From: Tribonema minus
Lineage: Eukaryota > Sar > Xanthophyceae > Tribonematales > Tribonemataceae
DNA: 64,000 nt
Reading direction: 5' to 3'
NCBI GenBank assembly: GCA_017506865.1
Contig: JAFCMP010000157.1
Location: 558,001-622,000, forward strand
How positions within the stretch are numbered: the stretch's first letter is position 1; every line of letters begins with the position of its first letter. Shown here one piece after another: positions 32,288-44,326 of the stretch. Position numbers and translations under genes: made by a program. Below the pieces are notes generated by a model that made no database searches, was not told the origin of the DNA, and saw only the letters and a program-made list of their open reading frames with translations.

Positions 32288-35200
32288 ATGGCGGACAAGA
32301 AAGTGAAGACGACGGTGGCTCTCACTTCGGGCACCATTGCAGGAGGCTTGGAGGCAATCAGCGTTTGGCCTATGGAGGTGAGCTATGGCGGCGCCTAATA
32401 CTTTTCTTATTTCAGGGAAGGTTATGACTGTGCTACGGCAGAGATATATGTAAAGCACCGATGAGAAGCTCGTCACGGCCGACAATGATCCAAGCGTATA
32501 GGCATAACTGGGCATATCGTTAACGGTGCGCCCAGCTCTTCCGACACGGCTCTCACAAACATCATGAAACATGTAAGTGCCCTAATAAGTGAGATGAGAT
32601 CCAGAATACAGATGCTTCATGATTTCTGAGTACGCGTTACCGAAACCAACAGGGAACTCTGTTGCACACATTGTGAACGGCCTGGATTTCATGGTAGTGG
32701 CATTCTCGATGCATCTGTCCTGTTGACCTTCCCTGGCCGATTTGGCAGGCACCGTTTTCGGCATAGTTTGAGGCGTATAAATGTCAGCGTCCCCTGCAGC
32801 AGCAGCTGTCAGTCTGCTGCAAGATGTAAGGTGACAGTCTGCTGCAAGATGTTAGGTGACTCTCGCCTACTGCAGTGAGTGAAGAGTGAAGCGGTGCTAT
32901 TTGCGTTATGCACCACAAGCATCCAGAAGGCCGCATGCAGTTCAAGAAACCACACAATGTTAATTTCTCAGCGATTACATCACCGCATGTGCCATGTGTG
33001 CTGTCAATATGTGGTGTGGCCATGTGTGTTGTGATCCCTCAAGGACTGGCAGAGGTGTCAGAGGACAAGACTGCTAGGCGGTGTTGAGTCACTAGCAGGG
33101 TTAGGGTTTGGGTTAGCCGGCCGCATCAGCACAGCTTCCAATGTGCCGCGGATTGCATGAATCCCCTGCAGCATCGCACAGTGTTGCATTTGGCGGTAGC
33201 CGTTTGCGCCGTCTTCGCATCTTATGCCTCCTGCTTCTGTACCTGGCATTTGTAACTGCCGTTTGTAGATGACGTGCCGCCCTTCTCAGTTCAAGTGGAC
33301 GCAGCTGCAGCTGCTGTAACCGCCAATTTAATTCTTACACCTCGGCAGGATCTGCTCTGCGCCTGATGCATTGTCTCACTGTGAAATGCATTGCCTGCTC
33401 TTACACCTGTCATGTTCCTCCTCAGTTCATGAAAACGCAGCTGCAGCTGATGGAAAAACTGCCCGCGGGCGAAAAGCTCCTGCTTTGTAACTGCCATCTG
33501 TAACTGACACGCCGCCCTTCTCAGTTCGTGAGAACAGAGCTGCAGCTGATATAACTGCCCCTCTCATTCTCATCCCTACTTATTCATTCATTCATTTGCT
33601 CATGCTCATTCATTGACTTCATTCTCATCCCTACTCTTGTAACTGTAATGCCCTGCTTCAGTTCATGAAAACGCAGCTGCAGCTGATGGAAAAACTGCCC
33701 CCTGGCGAAAAGCCCAAGTTCACAGGAGTGTTCAGCGGCATTGCGTACACCGTGCGCACCACCGGCTTTCTCAGTCTCTACAGGGGGCTTGCGCCGACGC
33801 TCATAGGGTCCATGCCAAAGGTAAAGTCTCATTCTGACTCTGAGTCTATTTATGGGGCCCAATCCCTGCCAATGATAACTCGTTGCCCCATCTCTACTTT
33901 CAATTCTAAGTAGTCATCGCTCTAAGGTGAGGACTTGCGCCAATGCTTGTAAGTCCATGCCAAAGATAAATCTAACCCTAGCTGTGACCTTAACTCCAAT
34001 GATCGCCCCAAGGTGAGAGCTTGCACCTACGCTACAGGCTCCATGCCAACGTAGCCCTTACTCTGACAGTGACTTTAGTCATGACTCGCTTGCGCCGACC
34101 CTCATAGGGTCGATGTCAAAGGTAAACCTAATCATAGCTGTTGCCCTGACTTTAATCACTATTCATGGTGACAGCGTGGCTCATGGGTTCCATACCAACG
34201 GCAAACTGTAGTTTTTATTAATTCTTGCTCAGGGCGCGAAAAAGCCCAGATGAACGGCATCTAACTTGAAGCGTGCTGTACGGAATCTACAAGTCGTGTG
34301 ACTGTCTGAAAGTTTCTCAATGACAACCACTCAAAATCGTACTTCTTACTTCAACCGTCACTTCAATCTTTTAGTTAAAACCCTCTGTGCTAACCCTCAT
34401 AGCATCCTTACCGTACCTGTGACCGTAACTCTAATAATGTCCTAAGGTGAGTGCTTGCACCAACCCTCATAGGGTCCATACAGGCATGTTTATCCCTAGC
34501 TGTGACCGTTGTTGTATTTCTACTCATAACCCTAGCTGAGGGCTTGCGCCTATGCTCACCGGCTCTATGCCCAGCTTGAGTCTATCCCTGGCCCTAACCC
34601 TAGGGTGGGGCTGCGCCGATGTCAACACTGTCACTCCTAGGGTAATATACCCCCCACCCCCCAACCCTGAGGTGGGGACTTGCGCGTTTGATGATGCGCT
34701 CCATGCTGAAGGTAAATGACTACATGTCATTTGTAACGCCATCTCAAACGCAAGGCAGGGTTTGGGTTGGTTCCTGAATTGTGTTTCTACCTATCGTAAC
34801 CGATACGCTGCTGCCATAGGTGTGCTGCTGCTGCTGCTGCGTATTAACAGTGATCTAGCAGTACAGGCGCTGACGGTACTAGCAGCAGTAGGTGATGAAC
34901 AGATAGCTTAGCAGTACTGGATTGCATTTGTTGACGTTATAAGGGAAACCGCTGCTGCGTATGATGCCACAATGTGGTGAAGCTACTAGCAGCCGTAGCT
35001 ATTAAGTGGTTGTGTTCTGAAAGTGGTCACATGCTTTGCTGCGTCTGGGAAAACTCGAGTTTTAATGCGCTTAGACCCATTGCAATCAAGAACTACAGCT
35101 TCACAATGCGGCGCCAGCAAGAGTTTCAACTGACAGGAACGTTGTGTGCATGGCAAAGAAGCAAGTGCGGATAAAGTTGGGAAATTCACGTGTGAATTCA

Positions 35201-38200
35201 CAATGATGTCGTTGAATTCACATTCACACTTTTGCTTGCGCACCGTCCTCTTCCGGTTTCCACAGGCGGGGATCCGGTTTGGCGGGAACAACTTCTTGAA
35301 AAAACAGCTGGCGGATAAGAACGGCAAACTGACCCCCACAAAACAGTTTGCTGCGGGGTTCGGAGCTGGTGTCGTGGAGGTGATGCTCAACTCACAGTGC
35401 GTTTAACTAGGGTTAGGCTAACCCTACCACTTCCCCTCATGACCCTGCGTCTAGGGACAGGATCTGATTCTATGCTACTCAAGTAGGGTGCTTCAAGCTC
35501 GTGTTGGCGTCAGATCAGTGGCAAGTTATTGCGCAAGGCTTGCAGTTAGCAACACTCAACTCTGCATGTACTTGGGTTAGGGTCACCCTAGATGCAACGC
35601 TGCACGCCCACTGAAGAGTTTGCCGCGGGATCTGGCGCTGGTGTCGTGGATGTAATGATGCGCAACGCTCAACATGTATGTGCACCGGTTTTGATCTACT
35701 TTACTGTTGACGTTTTGCAGGCTCTCTTCGCCCCGATGGCGGTAGAGGCCATCCAGATGAAAACAGTACAGCGCAGCATCCTCATGTACTGCTTTTGACC
35801 TGCCTGTGAACCCCTTCTGAACTGCTTTCCCTGTCGATGTGTTGCCGTGACGCCGATAGAGACCATCAGGACGGAGGCGGTACAGGGGGACGTCCTCGTG
35901 TACTGCTTTGACCTGGCTGTGAACTGCTTCTGAACCACTTGCCTGTTGGTGTGTGGCACGCTCTCGTTGCCCATGGACGCCAAGGCAACGCATCAATGAG
36001 GACGGTGCGGCACAACGTATTTATGTACTGCTTCTGACCTGCCTGTGAACTGCATTTGAACTGCTTCTGAACTGCTTTCCAGGCACTGGTCGCCGTGACG
36101 CCGATAGAGACCATCAAGACGAAGGCGATACAGGGCAACATGCCCTTTGTCGCGGGCGTCAAACACATTTTGAAAACCGAGGGCCCCGCTGGTTTGTACC
36201 AGGTATGATACAGAACAGCACCCATGCAGTTGAGATGGCACGCTGTGACTGTTTTTTTTTTTGCTTGGCTTGAGAGCACAAAGGAAGCTATTTTTGAATC
36301 GTTTCTTAGAAGGAGAAGACGTTTCGAACCACTTTCTTATCAGCGTATTCGTGTCCTTTTGACATAGAAGTACATGTTCTTCAGAAATGGCTAACTCAAA
36401 CCAACTGAAATAGTCATCTACCCCACAACTGCATTCCCTATATCAAGCAACGCCCTCAAGTGACTCCAGGTATGATACACACCCGCACCTATGCTGTTGC
36501 AGTCGAAATGGCAACTCACTGCGAATGTGCATGGCACCGTATAGCTCACCACCATTCCAGAGATCGAAGGTCCAAGGAACCCAAGCGGACACAAGACTCG
36601 CGGCAGTGCGTGTTTTGGTTTACTTCAAGTAGTGCCACTCGCGCTTCTCACCGTTTAACCCACGCTCATGAGCCGTGTGCATGTGCGTGCTGATCGCTGC
36701 TGCAGGGCGCGGGCGCAACAGTGCTCAGTTTAACGTAGTGCCATTCGCATTTTGAGCCATTGTGTTCCAACAGGCGCTGATGACCCGTGCGCTTGTGCAT
36801 GCGATCGCTGCTGCAGGGCCAAGGGCCGCATTTTCATGCCAAAGTCATGAATGCTCAGCGATAATGGCCTGGTCATGACTGGCTTTCGCTTGCAAGAACA
36901 CAGCGTGCATCTGTACGCACCTGCGGTAGTGCTCAAGTATTCCAGCCGCAGGCATGAGCGCTGCCGGTTTTACTGCAAGTGGTGCCACGCGCTTCTCCTT
37001 GTTCAACTCACGCTTATGAGCCGTGTGCACGTGTGTGCTGATCGCTGCTGCAGGGTGCGGGCGCGACAGTGCTCAACTTCACGTTGTGCCGCGTGTATTA
37101 CTACATTGCGTTTTAGCACGCGCTGCTGAGTAGTATGCATGCGTGTGCTGAGCGCTGCTGCAGGGCGCGAGCGCAACAGTGCTCAACTTCATGCAATGCC
37201 CTGTGCAATTACTCATTTGTTTTTAGCATGCGCTGATGAGTTGTACGCATGCGCGTGTTGAGCGCTGCTGCAGGGCGCGGGCGCGACAGTGCTCAAGCAG
37301 GGGTCCAACCAGGGGCTGCGCTTCATGTGGTTCAACGAGTACAAAAAGGTACACGCATACATACCTTCTGTAGTTACAAAAAGGTACACGCATGCACACC
37401 CTCTGCATTTACGGAAGCAGACAGTGAAGAATTTCAATGTCGCCATTGGATGCCTGTTAAGACTCCTCATCTATTGGTGGAACTTGAATCGCTTCATGTG
37501 GTTCAACGAGTACAAGAAGGTTTCGCGCCCTGAGCGAGAATTAACAAAAAGTACATGCTCTGATGCATACAACCTCAAAATCCTGTGATGCAGGTTGAAG
37601 GCCGCCGTTTCAAATAGCTGAGTCTCAATTCCATGACCAAACTGGAGACCAGCTGTTTGAAGTACGCGCACTGCTCGGTTTGCACACTGCATGGCCGGGT
37701 TTATGAGTATTAGTTCATAGCTGTGACCAGCACTAGGAGCGGAGTTCAACGAGTACAAGAAGGTACATGCGTGCACACCCTCTGCATTTACAGAAGCAGA
37801 CTGCGGAGAATTTCAAAAGTTGGTCGGCTAGTCAGCCATTGGATGCCAGTTTATACTCCTCGTCCATGAGTGGAATTTGGATTGCTCCATGTGGTTCAAC
37901 GAGTACAAAAGGGTACATGCCCTAATGCATACCCTCAAATCGTCAAATCTGTGATGCAGGTTGAGGGCCGCCGTTTCGAATAGCCGAATCTCAATTCTAT
38001 GACCAAACTGGAGACCAGCTGTTTGAAGTACGCGCACCGCTCGGTTTGCATACTGCATGGCCGGGTTTATAAAAATTATTTTGTCATATCTTGAAGAGCT
38101 GGATTGAGCTGAAGGTGACACGGTCGTTGGGCTCAGCAAAAAGTCCAAAACAGGAGCGGTGGGGGTTCTGCTGCATGGTCAAGTTAGTGCACCAGCTGGT

Positions 38201-39712
38201 TTTGAAATGGCTAAGAAACTGATGTTTTAGTCCTTGGAATCATGCATGCTGATGAATTGGTTCTCTGAGCTGCATTGATTTGCCAACAGATTTTTATGCT
38301 TTCAACCGCACCGGTTTAAACAGAACTTGAAGTACCCACATAACTGCCACGTGCGACGCTCCTCTCGCAGTGGCTGATGGGCAACACAAATCGCACGCTG
38401 TCCCCCCTGGAGAACCTGCTCGGCGGAATGAGCGCAGGAACGTTCTCCACGCTGGGGAACAATCCGTTTGACGTCGTGAAGACGCGCATGCAGGTATGCC
38501 ACTGTGACTGCTTGACAGATGAACCTTGATGCACTCCAGGGACGCTTGCAGTGCTGATTGGTCGGATCATTTGTAGTCATCTCTGGCTTGTTACCAACTG
38601 GACGTACTTCTAGTACATGGTGCCTGCCCCCCGCCCGCCGCATACACTTTTGTCTGGAGCATTCTTTTGGCACTCAGCACGTTTACACGGACCGACAGAG
38701 GGCATCGCAGAGTGCACCACGGTGGTGTTCAAATGATGTGCGTGACATCTGTGATACCAGTACGCACCAACCAGCATACCTCAATGCTTACCTACCCTCT
38801 CCTGCCCCACCCCCCTTTGCGAACGGAGGGCGTGGTACCAATACGTACCCTGTGGCTTACCCCCACACTTGACCCCCCCCCCCCCCCCTCTCCCCTTCTT
38901 GCATGGGCCCCCTTTCCCCCCTTCTTGCGTAGAGGGCTGCATGCCAAGATCACGGCGACCGATTGATTGCCTTACCGACCCTTCAGCTTACCACCTTGTT
39001 TACCCTAAAGCTGTCCCCGCTGGTCACACAAAGTGCAAACGTCACTTTGGAAATCAATACTCTTGACACCCTCAATCATATTGTCCCCCTGATTGCGCGA
39101 ACTGCAAACGGCAGTCTGAAATTTGATACTTGTGACGCCCTCAATCATAACCTCTAACGTTCACCCTCTACCGTAGCCCTGCTGTTTCTGTTTGTTGCTC
39201 TGCAGGGCCTGAACGCACATGTATACCCTGCGCCTGCCTCGCTGATTGCGCAGAGACCAAATTATGGCTGAATAAATCGATGCGCTCAAATGACACCCTC
39301 GTTGCAATCTTTTAACTCATGCTCTCACGTACCTCCTGCTGCTGATACTGTTGTCATGCAGGGCCCGAACGCCAACAGGCCCTAACTTAAGCCCTTGCCC
39401 TAACCTTGATACACCCTCGCCTGGTGTTGAAGATCTTGGTGACAGAGGGCAGCATAGACTGCACCACGGTTCAAAACTTGTGAAGGTCACCATCTGGCGT
39501 ACCCTCTGCTGTTTCCATTTGTTGTCATACAGGGCCTGAACGCCAACAGGTACTCGTCCACCCTCGACTGCTTTGCCAAGATCATGACGCAAGAGGGCAT
39601 CAAGGGGTTTTACAAGGGGATCGTGCCGCGACTCGGACGCGTTATCCCGGGCCAGGGCATAATCTTCATGTCCTACGAAGCCATCCAGAAGGAGGTCTCC
39701 AAGTACATGTGA
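32288..39712 (+). CDS. Mitochondrial tricarboxylate (citrate) carrier, SLC25A1-like
   Basis: Seven exons, all joined in phase 0: 32288-32377, 33662-33820, 35266-35379, 36083-36202, 37274-37348, 38371-38493 and 39533-39712 (TGA). They encode 286 residues, close to the usual length of about 300. The three mitochondrial-carrier signatures are present: WPMEFMKTQ (split by intron 1), TPIETIKTK and NPFDVVKTR. Family-diagnostic stretches of citrate carriers are also present: ATVLKQGSNQGLRF, VVKTRMQGLNA and GFYKGIVPRLGRV. The protein sits in the inner mitochondrial membrane and exchanges citrate/isocitrate for malate or related anions, supplying cytosolic acetyl-CoA and NADPH metabolism. The start ATG follows an ACACCAGCTGAGAGC leader and yields the expected short N-terminus. 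All splice sites are GT-AG. Introns make up about 88 percent of the locus and are filled with decayed copies of exon edges. Succinate/fumarate or other di/tricarboxylate specificity is less likely given the QGSNQ and RLGRV motifs. Confidence 0.95.
32378..33661 (+). repeat. Carrier intron 1: three acceptor-edge copies of exon 2
   Basis: The exon 2 acceptor and start (CAGTTCATGAAAACGCAGCT) is copied at 33284-33325, 33424-33480 and 33522-33565. The middle copy reproduces the FMKTQLQLMEKLP reading almost exactly, then hits a TAA, so its use would give a truncated protein. Each copy is followed by a related CTTGTAACTGCC...CCC tail. Confidence 0.85.
33821..35265 (+). repeat. Carrier intron 2: donor-edge copies of exon 2
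   Basis: The last about 35 bases of exon 2 plus donor (TTGCGCCGACGCTCATAGGG then TCCATGCCAAAGGTAAA) recur in degraded form at 33935-33970, 34018-34055, 34088-34125, 34455-34485, 34545-34575 and 34678-34715. Spacers contain CCCTA-like words. No copy retains a full-length exon. Confidence 0.8.
35380..36082 (+). repeat. Carrier intron 3: exon 3 and exon 4 edge copies
   Basis: A copy of the exon 3 donor edge at 35592-35660 reads TPTEEFAAGSGAGVVDV. Three copies of the exon 4 acceptor edge at about 35716-35795, 35833-35910 and 35945-36030 retain versions of PIETIKTKAIQGN. Each is followed by a shared TGTACTGCTTxTGACCTGCC tail. The real exon 4 starts at 36083. Confidence 0.85.
36203..37273 (+). repeat. 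Carrier intron 4: donor-edge copy of exon 4 and acceptor-edge copies of exon 5
   Basis: The exon 4 donor (CCAGGTATGATACA) recurs at 36466. The exon 5 acceptor edge (GCTGCTGCAGGGCGCGGGCG then CGACAGTGCTCAA) recurs at about 36698, 36807 (partial), 37042 and 37157 before the true site at 37274. Spacing is about 110-235 bp, and intervening sequence is also repeated (GTGCGTGCTGA, TTCACGTxGTGCC). Confidence 0.85.
37349..38370 (+). repeat. Carrier intron 5: ~390-bp duplication carrying the exon 5 donor edge
   Basis: The exon 5 end (TTCATGTGGTTCAACGAGTA then CAAAAAGGTACA) recurs at 37494, 37745 and 37890. A larger block at about 37446-37705 is repeated at about 37838-38070. It includes a conserved stretch from GGTTGAGGGCCGCCGTTTCG to CATGGCCGGGTTTAT. 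Confidence 0.85.
38494..39532 (+). repeat. Carrier intron 6: acceptor-edge copies of exon 7
   Basis: The exon 7 acceptor and start (CAGGGCCTGAACGCCAACAG) is copied at 39205-39235 and 39358-39385. Tails contain CACCCTCG and TGATTGCG words. A C-rich tract with a run of about 14 C lies near 38873-38887. Confidence 0.75.
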
Positions 39713-40767
39713 TCCGCACCGGTGATTTGGTTACTAGGGTTAGGATGGCATCTGTTAGGCCAGGGACAGGGGGCGGCTCAGCTAGGGCTTACTGGCGGCA
39801 CGATGCTGCGGTAGGTTTAGTGCTCAGAATGACGGGGCCATGTTGGGTCTACTTCAAGTTGAAGTGGTGGAGTATGTGGCGGCAAGCACTGTTTAGAGTG
39901 TAGTAGTGCTTTCCTTATTCCTGGGCTGTCCGGTGAGTGTTCCGCGAAACCTGGCTCATGTGCACTGTGCCCTCCTGCTGCTGAGAAGACTTCTGAGTGG
40001 CGGCGACGCTGCTAAATGCACGCTGCAACAGCGCATGACTTGCGGCCTGAAACCCTCAATCGCCCCGCCTTACGGGGGGCAACGGCAAGGTGTGCCGTTG
40101 TTGTGAGGGGTGATGGCTGACTGGCTATTGTAACCTCGTACCCGACAGCAGTTCTCAGCTCCGCTGTGCGCTGCGCTGCTGCCTTCTGCTGCTGCTATCA
40201 ACACGCAAGGGGGGGGGGGGGGGGTGGGGGCACCAGAAGCATTTAGCAGATGTACACGCGATGCGCTTTCTGGGAGCGGTACCTCCCAAAGCTGCAGATC
40301 GCCGGTTTCAAACCAACCCTCTTGCCGGAACCGCAAACCGCGCACTGCTGTCTCTGTTTGTACTGCAAGCAACACCTGCTGCCACCTTATCCCCACATTC
40401 TCTGCACAACTGCAACCTGAGTTCAGGCAAGGCGTACTGCGCATGTGATTACTGGGCACAGTGCATGATGCTGTCTGCACAGGTGTTATTTTGCAATTGG
40501 AAAGGCATGCTGAAAGGCATGCTGACTTTCTTATTACCAGAGGACATGCTCACTAAGCACTTTGCACAAAATTGAAGTTCTTGCGGTGAGCGTGCTTCTT
40601 GGAGCGATTCTGCAGCAGGTTGCCCTGCACGACCGTACTTGTTATGGCATAGAACATGCATTGGCATTTTGGAGCCGCAGTGAGCAACTTCAATGATCAA
40701 CTGGACTCTTCAGTAGAGCGGGGAGCAACTTCAACTCTCACATAGACCCCGTCTTGCAGTTGATTGA
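39713..40767. other. Spacer between citrate carrier gene and retroelement
   Basis: No supported gene. Seventeen bases after the carrier stop is a TAGGGTTAGG tract. A G run of about 15 lies at 40209-40225. The right boundary is where the retroelement reading frame becomes open. Confidence 0.5.
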
Positions 40768-42885
40768 GGGTTCTCCGGCGACGAGGTCAAGAAGCAGTAC
40801 TTTACGTCGGTCGGGGTACCGGTAGGGCACCCAGCCTATGTGCATGCTGCCATGAGCAAGCATCTTGTTGACGCAGGGACATGGCGATTGTCGTGGCAGC
40901 TAGCTGGAATGGCGCGGCATCACCTACAGGCAGCACAGTTCATTCTGCGCAGGTCACTGACGAAGCGCATGGGCTTCTTAGCTCGGGTCGTTGACACGGC
41001 TTTGAGTGAGACATGGCTGCACGCATTTGACGGGTTCTGTGCATGGACGCTTGAACGCATGCTGCACCTGCACGGCTGCGCTACCGCGGCAGTCATGAAG
41101 TCACACCTGCTGGCCGCCTGCACTGCTGGTGACAATGAGGAAGCCAGCAGTGGCAGCGTGCTGGTATTGCCGCGCTTGGGCCCGCCAGAACTCACGGACA
41201 TCGCAGTGCCACTGCGGGCGTCACGGTTGCCGGAGCGACGAGGCGGTCTGGGCATGCCGCTTTTGGGGCTACTGGCACCAGCCGCATACACGGCCCAGGC
41301 ATGCACAACACTGCGGCCTGCAATAATTCATGCCACTGTGGCAGCAGGGGCCCTGAGGCTCGGCACTGACGAACACGGCGCAGTCACCTGGTTCGCGCAG
41401 CACTCATGCGCAATACGCGAGGACCAGGGACTGCCGCCAATCATCGAGGCCGTGCGACGCTCTACGCGAGCGCTGACAGCTGATGGCGGCGAAAAATCAC
41501 GCACAGCTGTGGCCGAGCAGCTCCCAGCATCGTTGCTATGCTGGGCAGCAGATACGACGGCCGCAGCGTCGACGCTCCCCACTGCGGTGCAAGCGATCTA
41601 CGCCGCAACTGCCGTCACGAAGACGGGGACCACTGAGCCAGCCCCACACACCCACGGCATTGTGCCTGGCGCCGAGGCGGCCACTGCGGCGGCGACCGTA
41701 CCTGGCCCTTAAGCCGCTGCCGCAGCTGCCTCTTCCACGCCCGCTAAAACACAAACTAGCGCGGAAGAAAGCAGCTGCAGCGGCGGGCAGGAGGACGACG
41801 ACGACGACTGGGAGCCCTATGCTGACGAGATCTGCAGGAAGGTAGTGCCCCGCCGCCGGCGCGATCACTTCACGCACGGACTACAAGCCGGCCTTTCAAA
41901 TGTTCTTTGACGTCAATACGAGGACTGCCTGGTGGAGGACCTAGAGGCTGCCTCGGCTGGTGCCGTGGGCAAGCCGACGCAGGCTACACTTATTGGTGAC
42001 TCGCGTGACACCAGCCGCCGCCGCCAACAGGCTAGCGCGCGGGTCCTGGCGCAGCTGCGCAGCCAGCGTGCGTCCGGGGCAATGGCGTGGATGAGCGTGC
42101 CACCCGCTGCCAATGACCGCCCGGGTGCGGCGCCCATGCCCAGTATGGCAGCAGCCACGATGAGTTTGGTTGCGATCTTCATAGACGGGTGGGGCATACA
42201 GGGCGAGGTGTGCCCATGGCGGTGCAGTGACGTGAGCCCCACCTCCACGCATGCGATCAGCTGCCCCAGCCAGCACATACGGGGGCACAACGCGACACAC
42301 ACTGCCCAAAAGCGGTGCCTACAGCGCATCTTGAGACAGCACCATGTCTCTATTGTCCGCAATGAGGACGCTAGCGTCTTCAAGGTACCGGGGTATCGGG
42401 CGGACACAGTCATTGACCCAGGGTGTCTGCACTTTAGCAGTGCATACCGTAACAAGGGAATAGTGCTAGACACAAGTGTGCGCGCGCCCACAGCGAGCTT
42501 GTACCTGACAGGCAAAACAAATGCCTCGAACACGGACGGCTATGCTGCTGGGGTGGGGGAGGACGCGAAGGTCAAGCACCACACCGGCACCTTGACGTCA
42601 TCTTGGGCTTTTGTGCCATTCGTGCAGGAGTCGTACGGACGGCTGGACAAGCAGACAAGCCTTTTTGTTAAGGAGTTGGCAATGCACTCAGCACTGTGCT
42701 CAGGGGGGGGGAAGGCAGATGTGTTACGCAAGGCCGGGTTAGCTAAGCGTCAGATCCACATTGGCCTGAGCATATCGCTGGCGCGGGAGTTGGCGGAGCG
42801 CGTCATGGCATACACACGTGGAGCGCGAATGCTGGGCTGTGTTGCGGCGCCGGTATCCAAACTCCTAGGGCACAGCGCAGACTAG
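40768..42885 (+). pseudogene. 5'-truncated non-LTR retrotransposon with restriction-like endonuclease domain
   Basis: One reading frame runs from a stop at 40765-40767 to a TAG at 42885. It is interrupted by an in-frame TAA at 41710-41712 and a TGA near 41907-41909. It begins with GVPVGHPAYVHAAMSKHLV, typical of the region after the reverse-transcriptase palm. An RT-thumb-like segment with LPERRGGLGMPLLG follows, so the catalytic RT core is missing. After the stops comes a C-x3-C-x8-H-x3-C knuckle (CPWRC...H...C). Next are RGHN, YRADTVI and VLDTSVRAP and an ExxxK-like stretch, matching the C-terminal CCHC plus PD-(D/E)xK endonuclease of R2/CRE/NeSL-type elements. The copy is dead because of the 5' truncation and two stops. 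The clade is inferred from motif order only. Confidence 0.75.
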
Positions 42886-44326
42886 GCTGCTGCGTTGACG
42901 CAAGCTTTTCGATTGCATAGGCAACCCGGCCTCCCTTGGGCCTTTATAAATACAAGTCCATACGTACTTCAAGTGTCACGTCAGAAGCAGTACTTCAAGT
43001 ATCACATATGTTGCTCATGAATTTGGTGCGAGACAGTTGTCCAGATCTAAGCAACTCATACTAAGTACCTCATGTGCAAAATGATGAGCTCCTGAAGTAT
43101 CTAACGTCAGATACCTCAGCAGCTGCGCCTTCGGAATTAGCGCAAGCGATTTCTGGTACACTCTCAAGAATCTAGACAAAAAAAAAACGTTGTTCCTTGG
43201 CATGTGTATGCAGTGCCCGAGGGGCACCTGCTGTGCAGTCTAGCGTGCCAGCACCGTGTGACATTCATGCAATGTCATCATGGCCATGAGTGAAGTGACC
43301 AACTGTGTTCTGATTCACACAAAGCACACATCGCTTAAAAGACGCTGCGGTGAGGTGCTGCTGCTGCTTGCAGACGGAGAATGGGGGACATGCGCGCATG
43401 GTATGGGGCAGTCAGTAGAAGCAGCGGTCTTTAGGGACAAGAGAAGGCGGCAGATGGTATGAATCATCAGATGCTGCTTCGGTGAAAATAAGGTTCAGGA
43501 AAACCTAATCAGAGAACTTAATTATGATGAGGAAAGCCTTATTACAGCAAGTCTAACTCTGGCGTTGTTGACCAGCAACGCGAGCTCGCTAGCAGACAGT
43601 ATGATGCTGCGTCGGTGAAGGTCATGTGCAGGAAATGTGGTGTTGTTGATCATGTTGCAATCTACATGTAGCGTTTAGTTCTTCCAGAAAGATCTGCATG
43701 AAAGGGCGGGATATCGTCTTGTGTTGATGATGCTTGCATGTTGTTTGAGCATAATGCATTGACTTTTGGAGAGGCCAGCAGTAAGGCCACCTTTGCTCAG
43801 TAATGCACAGCATGCATAAGCCATCATGGGGCTGCGATCTTGAGCGCATATGATGAGGACAGAACCAACAGAGGACATAATAAATACCATTGATGTTACT
43901 TGGAGACTCTGACGTGTATTTATGAGACACTAACGGGGCTGTGGTTCACAGCACGGTGCAGCGAGCACATGGCACAATGTCTATCTGCACAGGGCTGCTC
44001 AACTTGAAGTTGTTGATGGCATCATCATGTACATGTGCACCTATAGCAACTCGTGATCGCATCACCATGCACGACCTCAGCAACGTGAACTAGCTCTTCT
44101 GAATGTGCTGGCACCATGTACTAGTAGGCAGCACCACTGCGCACAGCTGCGGATCGATGCCTGTGCGACGCAGCCTTTGTGCGGCAGTTTACATACATAC
44201 AGATGCACCAAGTATCACCTCGTTGTGCTATAGCAAATGGCAACTGGCATGCCACTTTTGCACTTTATAAGTGCTCCTCATCTTGAGTCGAGGCAGCCTT
44301 TTCTTCTGGCACACACTCCTTAATAC
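42886..44326. other. Spacer with a remnant of the 5.8-kb duplicated unit
   Basis: No gene is supported. From about 43445 onward the sequence matches 49329 onward (start of the tandem unit). The stretch 43385-43445 also resembles 49262-49329, which suggests traces of a third, mostly lost unit to the left. Confidence 0.55.

Noticed and set aside
33284-36030. Mutually exclusive alternative exons of the citrate carrier
   Set aside because: The copies are truncated or contain stops and cover only exon edges, so they cannot substitute for the complete exons.
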